A DNA stretch of 64,000 nt from contig NZ_CP122458.1 of NCBI RefSeq assembly GCF_032598905.1, positions 3,596,001-3,660,000 on the forward strand, in the 5' to 3' direction. Made by a program: the position numbers and the translations under genes. The notes under the pieces were generated by a model, which was given only the letters and a program-made list of their open reading frames with translations, made no database searches and was not told the origin of the DNA. Below are positions 13,444 through 21,996 of this stretch, one piece after another (the first letter of the stretch is position 1; the number at the start of each line of letters is the position of its first letter). The stretch is from Streptomyces sp. 11x1 (GTDB lineage Bacteria; Actinomycetota; Actinomycetes; Streptomycetales; Streptomycetaceae).

Positions 13444-16017
13444 CTGACTACGACTTTCCGCGATCTCGGCATCTTTCCCGAGACGGCCGAGGCCCTTGAG
13501 GCCGTCGGCATCATCAGCCCCTTCCCCATCCAGGAGATGACGCTCCCGGTCGCCCTCTCCGGCACCGACGTCATCGGCCAGGCCAAGACCGGCACCGGCA
13601 AGACGCTGGGCTTCGGTCTCCCCCTCCTCGAACGCGTCGTCGTCCCCGCCGACGTCGAGGCCGGCCGCGCGAAGCCCGAGGACCTCGTCGACTCGCCGCA
13701 GGCGCTCGTCGTCGTCCCCACGCGCGAGCTGTGCACCCAGGTCACCAACGACCTGCTGACCGCCGGCAAGGTGCGCAACGTCCGCGTCACCGCGATCTAC
13801 GGCGGCCGCGCCTACGAGCCCCAGGTCGAGGCCCTCAAGAAGGGCGTCGACGTCGTCATCGGCACCCCCGGGCGCCTCCTCGACCTCGCGGGCCAGAAGA
13901 AGCTGAACCTCAAGAACGTCAAGTGCCTGGTCCTCGACGAGGCCGATGAGATGCTCGACCTGGGCTTCCTGCCCGACGTCGAGAAGATCATCAACATGCT
14001 TCCGGCCCGCCGCCAGACGATGCTGTTCTCGGCGACCATGCCGGGCGCGGTCATCGGCCTCGCCCGCCGCTACATGTCCCAGCCGACGCACATCCGTGCC
14101 ACGGCCCCGGACGACGAGGGCGCGACGGTCCGCAACACCTCGCAGCACATCTACCGCGCGCACAACATGGACAAGCCCGAGCTGGTCGCGCGCATACTGC
14201 AGGCCGACGGCCGGGGACTGGCCATGGTCTTCTGCCGCACCAAGCGCACGGCCGCTGACCTCGCCGACCAGCTCAAGCAGCGCGGCTTCGCCTCCGGCGC
14301 GGTCCACGGCGACCTCGGCCAGGGCGCCCGCGAGCAGGCGCTGCGCGCCTTCCGCAACGGCAAGGTGGACGTCCTCGTCTGCACCGACGTCGCCGCACGC
14401 GGCATCGACGTCGAGGGTGTCACCCACGTCATCAACTACCAGTCCCCCGAGGACGAGAAGACGTACCTGCACCGCATCGGCCGTACGGGCCGCGCGGGGG
14501 CCAAGGGCATCGCGATCACCCTCGTCGACTGGGACGACATCCCGCGCTGGCAGCTCATCAACAAGGCGCTGGACCTCGGGTTCAACGACCCACCGGAGAC
14601 GTACTCCACGTCCCCGCACCTCTTCGAGGAACTGAGCATCCCCGCGGGCACGAAGGGTGTCCTGCCGCGCTCCGAGCGCACCCGTGCCGGTCTGGACGCG
14701 GAGGAGCTGGAAGACCTCGGCGAGCCGGGCGGGCGTGGTCCACGCGGGCGTGGCGGCCGTGGCGCCGGTGCTTCCGGCCCGTCGTCCGTCGAGCGGGAGC
14801 GGGAGCGCCCGGCGCGTACGCCGCGTCGCCGCCGGCGTACGCGCGGTGGTGCCACCGTCGACGGGGCGTCCCCGGAGGCCGCCGCGGTCACCGAGCCGTC
14901 GGCAACGCAGACGCCGGACTCCGACTCCGGCGCGTCCGAGCCTCGTACGCCTCGCCGTCGCCGCCGCACGCGTGCCGGGGTGAACCCGGCCGCCGAGGCC
15001 GTGATCGAGACCGAGACCGTCGAGAGCGCGCCGGTCGAGCGGGCGGAGGCCGTGGTCGACACCGTCGCGCCCGCCGAGTCGATGGAGGAGGCTCCCAAGC
15101 CGCGTCGCCGTCGTACGCGCAAGTCGGTGGAGACCGCCGCCACTCCGGCGGCCGAGGCCGCGCCCACCGCGGAAGCGTCGCTGGACACCGCTGAGGGCAC
15201 TGCTGTCGTGGAGCCGGTCGTCGAGCCGGCCGCCGAGGCCGTTACCAAGCCGCGTCGCCGTACGCGCAAGGTCGCCGCGCCCGCCGAGGTCGTGAGCGAG
15301 GAGGCCGCCGCCGAGGAGGCACCTGCCAAGCCCCGCCGACGGACCCGGAAGGCTGCCGAGCCGGTCGTCGAGGCGACCGACAGCGCCGCCGAGGCCGCCG
15401 TGGACACCGCCGAGGCTGCGGCCAAGCCGCGCCGCCGGACCCGCAAGACCGTGGCGGAGGCTGCCGAGAGCGTGGTCGAGGCTGTCGCCGAGGAGGCGGT
15501 GGTCGAGGCTCCGGCCGCGGCCCCGCGTCGTCGGACCCGTAAGGCGGCGGCCGCCGTCGTGGCTCCTGCAGCCGAGGCCGCGGTCGACACGGCCGAGGGG
15601 GCGACCGGCGTCGAGCCGGCCGCCGAGGCCGTTACCAAGCCGCGTCGCCGTACGCGCAAGGTCGCCGCGCCCGCCGAGGTCGTGAGCGAGGAGGCCGCCG
15701 CCGAGGAGGCACCTGCCAAGCCCCGCCGACGGACCCGGAAGGCTGCCGAGCCGGTCGTCGAGGCGACCGACAGCGCCGCCGAGGCCGCCGTGGACACCGC
15801 CGAGGCTGTGGCCAAGCCGCGCCGCCGGACCCGCAAGACCGTGGAGACGGCTGAGGGGGCGGTGCCCGCGCAGCCGACGGAGGAGCAGGCGACCAAGCCG
15901 CGGCGTACGCGGAAGGCGGTGGCTTCGGCTGCTGCCGAGGAGGCGGGGGCCGAGGCTCCTGCTCCGCGGCGGCGTACGCGGAAGGCTGTGGCTGTGGTGG
16001 AGGGTACGGAGGGCTGA
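13444..16017 (+). CDS. DEAD-box ATP-dependent RNA helicase with repetitive basic C-terminal tail (CTG start inferred)
   Basis: An 857-aa RhlE/CshA-like RNA helicase. Motifs in order: Q motif (FPIQEMTLP), I (AKTGTGKT near residue 50), Ia (PTRELCTQ), II (DEAD near 165), III (SAT), VI (HRIGRTGRAG near 345). The helicase core ends near residue 435. The tail to 857 is Ala/Glu/Pro-rich with about 12 copies of a KPRRRTRK-type box, probably disordered and RNA-binding. No ATG/GTG/TTG lies in frame where the family begins (TTTFRDLGI). CTG at 13444, 7 nt after AAGAGG, fits; the alternative GTG at 13345 would add 33 atypical residues. It probably unwinds structured RNA in ribosome assembly or mRNA decay. 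A counterpart is M. tuberculosis rhlE (Rv3211, from memory). Confidence 0.9.
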   Translation: MTTTFRDLGIFPETAEALEAVGIISPFPIQEMTLPVALSGTDVIGQAKTGTGKTLGFGLPLLERVVVPADVEAGRAKPEDLVDSPQALVVVPTRELCTQVTNDLLTAGKVRNVRVTAIYGGRAYEPQVEALKKGVDVVIGTPGRLLDLAGQKKLNLKNVKCLVLDEADEMLDLGFLPDVEKIINMLPARRQTMLFSATMPGAVIGLARRYMSQPTHIRATAPDDEGATVRNTSQHIYRAHNMDKPELVARILQADGRGLAMVFCRTKRTAADLADQLKQRGFASGAVHGDLGQGAREQALRAFRNGKVDVLVCTDVAARGIDVEGVTHVINYQSPEDEKTYLHRIGRTGRAGAKGIAITLVDWDDIPRWQLINKALDLGFNDPPETYSTSPHLFEELSIPAGTKGVLPRSERTRAGLDAEELEDLGEPGGRGPRGRGGRGAGASGPSSVERERERPARTPRRRRRTRGGATVDGASPEAAAVTEPSATQTPDSDSGASEPRTPRRRRRTRAGVNPAAEAVIETETVESAPVERAEAVVDTVAPAESMEEAPKPRRRRTRKSVETAATPAAEAAPTAEASLDTAEGTAVVEPVVEPAAEAVTKPRRRTRKVAAPAEVVSEEAAAEEAPAKPRRRTRKAAEPVVEATDSAAEAAVDTAEAAAKPRRRTRKTVAEAAESVVEAVAEEAVVEAPAAAPRRRTRKAAAAVVAPAAEAAVDTAEGATGVEPAAEAVTKPRRRTRKVAAPAEVVSEEAAAEEAPAKPRRRTRKAAEPVVEATDSAAEAAVDTAEAVAKPRRRTRKTVETAEGAVPAQPTEEQATKPRRTRKAVASAAAEEAGAEAPAPRRRTRKAVAVVEGTEG
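15219..15454 (+). repeat. 236-bp direct repeat, copy 1, within the helicase tail
   Basis: Matches 15609-15844 at 235 of 236 positions (C at 15419 versus T at 15809). The period is 390 bp (130 codons), so the copies are in frame. They encode the basic-box segment from EPAAEAV to RRTRKTV. Confidence 0.95.
15609..15844 (+). repeat. 236-bp direct repeat, copy 2, within the helicase tail
   Basis: Second copy of the near-perfect repeat; see the copy beginning at 15219. Recombination between them would delete or add 130 codons without a frameshift. Confidence 0.95.
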
Positions 16018-16090
16018 GGCCGTCCTGTCGTGTGAAGGTCCGGTTCCCCTGGCGGGGGGGGCCGGGCCTGCGGCCTTTTCAGGGGGTTTC

Positions 16091-16119
16091 TCGCCCCCGC
16101 CGCCCCTACCCGTCCCATC
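16091..16119 (+). repeat. 29-bp intergenic repeat module A
   Basis: The module beginning TCGCCCCCGCCGCCCCTACC is identical at 16091-16119 and 39652-39680. In both places a copy or copies of the GGGGCGCGGGGAACTGCGC element follow within 75-110 bp, forming a composite downstream-of-gene repeat. Confidence 0.85.
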
Positions 16120-16158
16120 CTCAAGGGGCTGTGCCCCTTCGACCCCCAGGCGTCCGTT

Positions 16159-16284
16159 CGGTGGGGGCTGGCCGCGCAGTTCCCCGCGCCCCTGAAAAAG
16201 GCGGGGCTGCGTCCCCGCCTTTTTCAGGCCCGCAGGGCCTGAACCCTTTCGGGGCGCGGGGAACTGCGCGGCCAGCCCCCACCG
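16159..16284. terminator. Very large nested inverted repeat after the helicase gene
   Basis: The outer arms 16159-16192 and 16251-16284 are perfectly complementary over 34 bp and consist of two oppositely oriented copies of the GGGGCGCGGGGAACTGCGCGGCC repeat. Inside is a second hairpin with arms 16191-16206 and 16213-16228 (16 bp, six-base loop) whose 3' arm ends in CCTTTTTCAG, giving a U-run. It probably terminates helicase transcription. Confidence 0.85.
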
Positions 16285-16340
16285 GACCCGCACCCGGCCA
16301 CGCGGCCCATCCCCACCCCTCCTCGCCCTTGGTGGACCGT

Positions 16341-16346
16341 TACGCT
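16341..16346 (+). promoter_or_regulatory. -10-like TACGCT, predicted leaderless start
   Basis: Ends 6 nt before the ATG at 16353; the gap is all C, so there is no ribosome-binding site. Confidence 0.5.
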
Positions 16347-16352
16347 CCCCCC

Positions 16353-17228
16353 ATGAGCCGTCCCCCCTCCTTCACCCCGCCCCCCGGCGCCCGCGCCCAC
16401 CGCCTGCGTACCCCCCGTGGGGAGTTCGCCGTCATCGAGGCGGGCGTGGCGGTGAAGGGGAGCGTGTTGCTCGTGCCGGGGTTCACGGGGAGCAAGGAGG
16501 ACTTCATCGCGCTGCACGAGCCGCTGGCGGCGGCCGGATACCGCACGGTCGCCGTGGACGGGCGCGGGCAGTACGAGAGCCCTGGAGCCGAGGCCGACGA
16601 AGCACCGTACGCGCAGGCGGAGTTGGCCAAGGACCTGCTCGCCCAGGCGCGGGCCGTGAGCGACGGCGGCCGACTGCATCTCGTCGGTCACTCGCTCGGC
16701 GGCCAGATCTCCCGCGCCGCCGTGCTGATGGACGCCTCCCCCTTCGCCTCGCTCACCCTCATGGCCTCGGGCCCCGCCCAGATCTCGGTCGGCCAGCAGG
16801 AGCGCGTGAAGCTGTTGCGGGACGCCCTGGCCGTGATGGACATGGAGCAGGTGTGGGACGCCATCCAGGCGATGGAGGCACCGGAGCCCGAGGAGGCCGA
16901 CACGGGCGCCCTCGACGCGGGGCTGGACGACCGCGCCGATCTGCGCCGCCGCTGGCTCGCCACCAAACCCGCCCAGCTCATCGCCACGGGCCGCCAACTC
17001 TGCGTGGAACCCGACCGGGTCACCGAACTCGCCGCCGTGGACCTGCCCAAGCACGTCCTCTCCGGTGAACGCGACGACACCTGGCCGATCCCGGTCCTCG
17101 ACGACATGGCCGTACGGCTGCGCGCCCACCGCACCGTCGTCTGCGGCGCCGAGCACTCCCCCAACACCGACCGGCCGAAGGCTACGGCCGACGCCCTCAG
17201 CGGCTTCTGGGACCGGATCGCCGGCTGA
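16353..17228 (+). CDS. Alpha/beta hydrolase
   Basis: A 291-aa serine hydrolase. Seen: VPGFTGSKEDFIALHEPLA (oxyanion region near residue 45), the elbow GHSLGG near 110, the Asp in LSGERDDTWP near 245, and the His in CGAEHSPNTDRP near 270. A cap-like insertion around residues 150-200 contains an acidic stretch (EAPEPEEADTGALD). No signal peptide. The ATG lacks a Shine-Dalgarno; a TACGCT hexamer ends 6 nt upstream, so a leaderless transcript is likely. Convergent with the NYN gene. Substrate unknown. Confidence 0.85.
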   Translation: MSRPPSFTPPPGARAHRLRTPRGEFAVIEAGVAVKGSVLLVPGFTGSKEDFIALHEPLAAAGYRTVAVDGRGQYESPGAEADEAPYAQAELAKDLLAQARAVSDGGRLHLVGHSLGGQISRAAVLMDASPFASLTLMASGPAQISVGQQERVKLLRDALAVMDMEQVWDAIQAMEAPEPEEADTGALDAGLDDRADLRRRWLATKPAQLIATGRQLCVEPDRVTELAAVDLPKHVLSGERDDTWPIPVLDDMAVRLRAHRTVVCGAEHSPNTDRPKATADALSGFWDRIAG

Positions 17229-17273
17229 GCACCGGCCGGACCGGGCGACCGTCCGTCCGGAGCAGCCCGGCTC

Positions 17274-18170
17274 TCAGTACTGCGCCCTCAGGTGCTCCCA
17301 GAAGCCGTCCCGCAGCGCCCGTCTCAGGTCCGCCTGACCGCGCAGCGAATACTGCAGCAGGCCCTCCGCCTCGACGAGCAGGTCCTGGTCGACGGAGCCG
17401 GGGAGGTACGGGTGGCCATGGAGCAGCTCCTGCAAGGTCTCCCGGCCCCGGGAGGCGAGCCACTTCGCGGCGATCTGGGCGCCGACGAAGCGGACGTCCT
17501 CACGGCTGGGGCGGGCCCCTGCGGGCGCGTCGTAGGTGGCGGCGGCCCGCCGTGCCACGTACGGCTTGAAGAAGTCGAGGTCGAAGGTTCGCTGGCTGTC
17601 CACCTCCCAGAGCAGCGGCTCGGCCTGGTTGCGGCCCTCGGGCGCCTCGATGCCCCAGAGGTGGACCCGCGCCCCGTACCCCTGCGCGGCCTCGACCGCC
17701 GAGACCAGGTCCTCGTCGCCGCCGATGAGGGCCGCGTCGCTGATCGCGCGGTGCCGGGCCAGTGATTCCAGGTCGGTGCGGATCAGGGAGTCGACGCCCT
17801 TCTGCTGGTTGTTCGCGTTCAGGTTCCCGAGCCGGACCTTCACGTCGGGCAGCTCGGCGATCGACTGCTGCTCGGCCGTATGGATGCGGCGGCGCGCCCC
17901 GTCGTACCAGTAGACCCGCAGCAGCCGACTGTCCGCGAAGATCGTGCGTGCCTTGTCGATCAGCGCGTCGATGAGCCCTTCCGCGTCGAGATCGAAGGAC
18001 CGCCGGTCCTCCGTCCCCGCGACGAGCCGGCCCACGGCCGCGTAGAGGTACCCGGCATCGACGAAGATCGCGTGTGTCGAGGGTGTCTTCGCCACCTCGG
18101 CGAGCATGCGGTGCAGCAGCTCGTTCGTACGGTCGATGCGGGCGCCGAGCGCCGTGAGGTCGTCGTTCAT
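17274..18170 (-). CDS. NYN-domain protein (PIN-like RNase fold, LabA/DUF88 type)
   Basis: A 298-aa protein. The NYN (Nedd4-BP1/YacP-like) nuclease domain spans residues ~25-190, with metal-binding acidic residues in AIFVDAGYLYAA (D near residue 36), in YWYDGARRR, and in ALIGGDEDLVSAVE. The C-terminal ~100 residues are helical and conserved among streptomycetes. It probably acts as a metal-dependent single-strand RNA nuclease. The ATG at 18170 is chosen to match the family start MNDDLTALGARID; an ATG three codons upstream (18179) is the alternative, and neither has a strong ribosome-binding site. Confidence 0.8.
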   Translation of the reverse strand: MNDDLTALGARIDRTNELLHRMLAEVAKTPSTHAIFVDAGYLYAAVGRLVAGTEDRRSFDLDAEGLIDALIDKARTIFADSRLLRVYWYDGARRRIHTAEQQSIAELPDVKVRLGNLNANNQQKGVDSLIRTDLESLARHRAISDAALIGGDEDLVSAVEAAQGYGARVHLWGIEAPEGRNQAEPLLWEVDSQRTFDLDFFKPYVARRAAATYDAPAGARPSREDVRFVGAQIAAKWLASRGRETLQELLHGHPYLPGSVDQDLLVEAEGLLQYSLRGQADLRRALRDGFWEHLRAQY

Positions 18171-18415
18171 TACTGCCATTGTCCCGGCGGTCACGCTGCG
18201 AACACAACCGGTCCCAATCAGTCTTCCTGCTTCCAGGTAGACATACCACCACACCACTTACCGGTTAGTAATTAGCTTCTCGAAAAATTTCCTTAGCGTA
18301 GGGAATGTTCGTAACACGCATACCGTTGACTCCTGATGGAACACGGGCACCGACGACCCGTGAGCCACCACCAGTAGTTCTCCTCAGGAGGATGACCAGA
18401 CGAAGGGAGAAGCCC

Positions 18416-18568
18416 TTGCGCTTCGAAATTCTGCGACTCGACGATGTCAACGGCACGCCCGTGGACAGCACCGTCGTGGACGCCGCCTCCGTCAACCGGA
18501 TCGTGCAGCAGGCCGCCGCCATCGGGCAGCGACTCTGGATCCGCCCGGCCGACGTGACCGCCTCGTAG
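18416..18568 (+). CDS. 50-aa conserved hypothetical protein
   Basis: Reads (M)RFEILRLDDVNGTPVDSTVVDAASVNRIVQQAAAIGQRLWIRPADVTAS. TTG at 18416 is preferred: GAAGGGAG lies 5 nt upstream and the folded-looking sequence starts there. An in-frame ATG at 18392 sits directly on AGGAGG, too close for efficient initiation, and would add MTRRREKP. Function unknown; the compact alpha/beta pattern suggests a small folded protein. A strong hairpin follows 22 bp after the stop. Confidence 0.7.
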   Translation: MRFEILRLDDVNGTPVDSTVVDAASVNRIVQQAAAIGQRLWIRPADVTAS

Positions 18569-18590
18569 GACGCGGATCCGTTCACACTTC

Positions 18591-18624
18591 AGCGCCCCGT
18601 ACGGCACATGCCGTACGGGGCGCT
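18591..18624. terminator. Perfect 16-bp hairpin, probably bidirectional
   Basis: Arms 18591-18606 and 18609-18624 are perfectly complementary, followed by CTATTA. It lies between the convergent 50-aa protein gene and the MarC gene. Confidence 0.85.
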
Positions 18625-18641
18625 CTATTACGGGCTCGCCG

Positions 18642-19247
18642 CTACGAAGCCTGTACGACCTGGGTGACGCCGTTGATGATCTGCTGTACGGCGATCGCGG
18701 AGAGCATCATGCCGGCGAGGCGGGTCACCAGGACCACTCCGCCGTCCTTGATGACCCGGATGATCAGCAGCGAGTACCGCATCGTGAGCCACAACACGAT
18801 GTGGATCGCCAGAATCGCGGCCCACACGGACATCTGACCGGCCAGGCCGTCCGCCTTCTGCACCGCCAGGATCACCGACACGATCGCACCGGGTCCGGCC
18901 AGCAACGGCATCCCCAGCGGCACGAGCGCTACGTTGACGTCCTTGGTCTGCTTCGGCTCGTCCGTCTTGCCGGTGAGCAGATCGAGCGCGATCAGCAGAA
19001 GCAGCAGCCCGCCCGCGATCATCAGCGCCGGCACGGAGACATGCAGGTAGTCCAGGATCTGGTGCCCCAGCAACCCGAAGACGGCGATCACGCCACCGGC
19101 CACGCAGACGGCCTGGAGGGCCATCCGCTTCTGGGTACGGGCGGGCCGCCCGGCGGTGAGGCCGAGGAAGATCGGAGTGATCCCGGGGGGATCCATGATC
19201 ACGAAGAGAGTGAGGAAGAGGGAGCCGAATATGGCGAGATCGAACAC
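18642..19247 (-). CDS. MarC family integral membrane protein
   Basis: A 201-aa protein of the MarC (UPF0056) family with about six TM helices, beginning MFDLAIFGSLFLTLFVIMDPPGITPIFLGLTAG; the DPPGITP segment is the family signature, and a related VPLGMPLLAGPGAI motif occurs mid-protein. Family members were once linked to multiple antibiotic resistance in E. coli, but that role was not upheld and the transported substrate is unknown. The GTG start at 19247 matches the family start. It lies 155 bp downstream of the PHP gene on the same strand. Confidence 0.9.
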   Translation of the reverse strand: MFDLAIFGSLFLTLFVIMDPPGITPIFLGLTAGRPARTQKRMALQAVCVAGGVIAVFGLLGHQILDYLHVSVPALMIAGGLLLLLIALDLLTGKTDEPKQTKDVNVALVPLGMPLLAGPGAIVSVILAVQKADGLAGQMSVWAAILAIHIVLWLTMRYSLLIIRVIKDGGVVLVTRLAGMMLSAIAVQQIINGVTQVVQAS

Positions 19248-19402
19248 AGGGGTGCCTTGCGGGAAGGAGTGGGACGAACGAGGGGTGCCCTTGGCAGGCG
19301 TCGGCGACCGAGCCGCTCACCACTGTGGGCAATCGTTCGGCGCGGCGGAAGAGGTGAGGCGTGGGCACCTTGCGCCCAGGTGCCGCACGAGCGAGGGACC
19401 GG

Positions 19403-20260
19403 CTAGTTCCCGCCGGTCCCCGGGACAGGGAACGCTCCGGTGGCCCGCCGCGTGATCTCGCCGTACACCTCGGGGTCGGTCGTGTACTCGCCGAGCACAC
19501 AGGTCTTGCGGCTGCCGTGGTAGTCCGAGGAACCGGTGGCGAGCAGCCCCAGCTCCTTCGCCAGGCCGCGCAGCCGTGCCCGGGTCGCCGGGTCGTGCTC
19601 CATGTGGTCGACCTCGATGCCGTCGAGTCCGGCGGCGGCCAGCTCCGCGATGGCGGACTCCGGTACGGTCCGACCGCGTTTGACGGCGGCGGGGTGGGCG
19701 AAGACGGCGACACCGCCGGCGCCCTTGATCAGCCGGATCGCCTCGAAGGGGTCGGTCTCGTGCTTCTCGACGTAGGCGCGGCCGCCGTCGGCGAGCCACT
19801 GTTCCGTGAAGGCGTCGCTCACGGTCGGTACGACGCCGAGCTCGACGAGTGCGGTGGCCACGTGGGGCCGACCGACGGAGCCCCCGGCGGCGATCCGGGC
19901 GACCTGGTCCCAGGTCACCGGCACGCCCAGCTCGTTCAGCTTGGCGATCATCCCGCGGGCGCGCGGGACCCGGTCGTCCCGGACCAGCTCGCGCTCGGCG
20001 AGCAGGTCGGGCTCCTCGGGGTCGAACAGGTAGGCCAGCATGTGCATGCTGACGCCGTCCAGTCGGCACGACAGCTCGGCGCCGGTGACCAGGGTGAGCC
20101 CCTCCGGCAGCGCGGCGATCGCCTCGGCGTGCCCGCGCGTGGTGTCGTGATCGGTCAGCGCGACGACGTCCAGACCGGCCACGCCGGCCTTCCGTACCAG
20201 CTCGGACGGGGTGTCCGTACCGTCGGAGGCCGTGGAGTGGCAGTGCAGATCGATACGCAC
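19403..20260 (-). CDS. PHP-domain phosphoesterase (RNase AM / YciV-like)
   Basis: A 285-aa metal-dependent phosphoesterase of the polymerase-and-histidinol-phosphatase superfamily. Metal-binding motifs: DLHCHSTASDG at the N-terminus, ALTDHDTTRGH near residue 40, the Glu in GAELSC, VFAHPAAVK near 195, and GSSDYHGSRK near 250. The best-studied relative, E. coli YciV/RNase AM, is a 5'-3' exonuclease and 3',5'-nucleotide phosphatase. GTG at 20260 is chosen because RIDLHCH must be near the N-terminus and GGAG lies 8 nt upstream. A TATCCT -10-like box lies at 20301-20306. Confidence 0.9.
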   Translation of the reverse strand: MRIDLHCHSTASDGTDTPSELVRKAGVAGLDVVALTDHDTTRGHAEAIAALPEGLTLVTGAELSCRLDGVSMHMLAYLFDPEEPDLLAERELVRDDRVPRARGMIAKLNELGVPVTWDQVARIAAGGSVGRPHVATALVELGVVPTVSDAFTEQWLADGGRAYVEKHETDPFEAIRLIKGAGGVAVFAHPAAVKRGRTVPESAIAELAAAGLDGIEVDHMEHDPATRARLRGLAKELGLLATGSSDYHGSRKTCVLGEYTTDPEVYGEITRRATGAFPVPGTGGN

Positions 20261-20446
20261 GACTCGGACTCCAGGCGCGGGGAAGGGAAGCGGACGCTCA
20301 AGGATAGCGTTCTTTTGGACCAGCCCTGTCACACCCGAAACCGGGGAGTGCCCCCTACAGAGGTGGTGTCGGGGGCGGATGGAACGGGCGCCTCATGGGT
20401 GGAGGTGTGCGCGCTCGCGGGCGGCCGCGCGTCCGGTGGGGGTCGG

Positions 20447-20468
20447 TCGCGCAGCTCCCCGCGCCCCT
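20447..20468 (-). repeat. Intergenic GGGGCGCGGGGAACTGCGC-type repeat copy
   Basis: Minus-strand copy with one change (GAGCTGC for GAACTGC). It lies just 3' of the DUF6758 gene. Confidence 0.8.
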
Positions 20469-20505
20469 GACTCTTCTGTCCTGCCCCTCTGATCATCAGG
20501 CGCCC

Positions 20506-21147
20506 CTACGGCTCCAGGATGCGCGGGGAGAGGGCTCCGCACGGGAGGAGTTCCACCTCCGCTCCCGCGTCCCGCAGGTCCGTCAGGACGAGTTCGTCGT
20601 ACATCAGCAGTCCCGTCTGTTCGGGCCACACGATCGCCCACAGCCACAGTCCGAGCGCCTCGCCCGCGAAGACCGCGCGGTCGTCCGGCGTGCCGGTGAC
20701 GTGCCACAGCGGTGTCGGCCGTCCGGCGGCCAGCACCTTCGCCTGGGGTGGCTTCTCGACGCTCAGATACGGGCCGGGATCGGGACCGTCGATGCCCGCG
20801 TACCGCGCACCGAGGCCGACGCCGAGCTCCTCCGCGATGAGGACGAGCTCCCCCACACCGCCGAGCGGCCCGGGACCGGAGCAGGCCACGGCGGTGGCGC
20901 GTCCGCCGCTGCGGTCGTCCCCGGCGAAGGCGGCCCCCGTGAAGAGCCAGCCCACGGGCAGCGGCCAAGGCATCCAGACCGGCACCTCGGCACGGTGCAC
21001 CACGACGCTGAGGGCCTCGACGCTGGGCGGGATCACGGGCTGCAGCGGGTGCACCGTCCCGTGCGCGGCGCACTGCCAGGAGTCGGCAAAGAGGCCGGGA
21101 GCCCTGACCCGGCCACCACACTTCGGGCAACTGGGTTCGCCCCTCAT
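20506..21147 (-). CDS. DUF6758 family zinc-ribbon protein
   Basis: A 213-aa protein starting MRGEPSCPKCGGRVRAPG, with CPKC and a later C-x-x-H (WQCAAHGTVH), a plausible one-zinc ribbon in the first 35 residues. The rest is a globular domain with hydrophobic strand patterns (WMPWPLPVGWLFTGAAFAGD, LWLWAIVWPEQTGLLM). Function unknown. ATG 21147 is used, but GGAGG is 13 nt upstream of it and only 4 nt from an in-frame TTG at 21156, so translation may start three codons earlier. Confidence 0.75.
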   Translation of the reverse strand: MRGEPSCPKCGGRVRAPGLFADSWQCAAHGTVHPLQPVIPPSVEALSVVVHRAEVPVWMPWPLPVGWLFTGAAFAGDDRSGGRATAVACSGPGPLGGVGELVLIAEELGVGLGARYAGIDGPDPGPYLSVEKPPQAKVLAAGRPTPLWHVTGTPDDRAVFAGEALGLWLWAIVWPEQTGLLMYDELVLTDLRDAGAEVELLPCGALSPRILEP

Positions 21148-21399
21148 AGGGCCCAACGGTCCTCCCCGTGCTTCCTCGCGTCAAGGACGATCACCCGTCC
21201 GGCGCGTGCGCGTCACATTCCGCGCACGTTCAGCGCACCCACGCCGGTCCACGGCCGCCCGCCGGCCCGTCGGACCGAACAACGGAATCAACTACCCACC
21301 TCGCCAAGGGAAGCGGCGGTTTTCGGCCACCTGCCGAGCGGCCTCCGGTCACGTGTGGCGTGCCGTCCGTCACACGGGGAAGTCGTGTCGGGCGGCCGT

Positions 21400-21984
21400 T
21401 CAGTCCAGGGAGACGGACTTTCGCGCCGGGTCGCGGAGGTCGGTCCCCCGGGTGAGCCAGCGCTCCTGGAGGGCCTGGGCGCCGTGCACCCTCTTCCAGG
21501 CCGCCTCGTTGGCGGTCATCGGCAGGAGGGGCAGGAACCGTACGGGGTCGGCGGGGGCGTCGAGTTCGAGGTCCTCGACCAGGCCGCCGGACTCGGCGAC
21601 GAGGACGGAGGTGAAGGGGGCGCCGGGCCAGAGCGGATCGCCCACGTCGAGGGACGCGCCGGGGGCCACGATCACGCCCTCCACCTGCGGAGACGCGGCG
21701 AGTACGGCGAGCGGGCGCAGCGCCTTGTCAGTGTCGGCGACGCCGCGCCGCACGGACAGGACGAGTTCGGCGCGGGGGCCCTTGACGGGGTCGGCGAGGA
21801 CCGCGGCGGGGTCGGCCATCGGCTGGGCGGACATGCCGAGCGTGGCGTAACGGACGATGTCGCCGTCGGTGAAACGGAGCACCTCGATGCGGTCCGCGCC
21901 GAGGAAGGTGACCGCGGCGCGCGCGTCCGGTTCGCCCAGCGCGGTGCGCAAACGGGCCTCCACCAACGGAAGAACATCAGCCAT
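21400..21984 (-). CDS. Suppressor-of-fused (SUFU) domain protein
   Basis: A 194-aa protein whose segments TLGMSAQPMADP, RAELVLSVRRG, and PVRFLPLLPMTANEAAWKRVHGAQALQERW match the bacterial SUFU-domain family (PF05076). In bacteria such proteins are frequently immunity-like or of unknown function; here it is a solitary chromosomal gene. The ATG at 21984 has no Shine-Dalgarno and TATGCT ends 6 nt upstream, suggesting a leaderless transcript. Confidence 0.8.
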   Translation of the reverse strand: MADVLPLVEARLRTALGEPDARAAVTFLGADRIEVLRFTDGDIVRYATLGMSAQPMADPAAVLADPVKGPRAELVLSVRRGVADTDKALRPLAVLAASPQVEGVIVAPGASLDVGDPLWPGAPFTSVLVAESGGLVEDLELDAPADPVRFLPLLPMTANEAAWKRVHGAQALQERWLTRGTDLRDPARKSVSLD

Positions 21985-21990
21985 GAGTCG

Positions 21991-21996
21991 AGCATA
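21991..21996 (-). promoter_or_regulatory. -10-like TATGCT, predicted leaderless start of the SUFU gene
   Basis: Ends 6 nt before the ATG. Confidence 0.5.
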
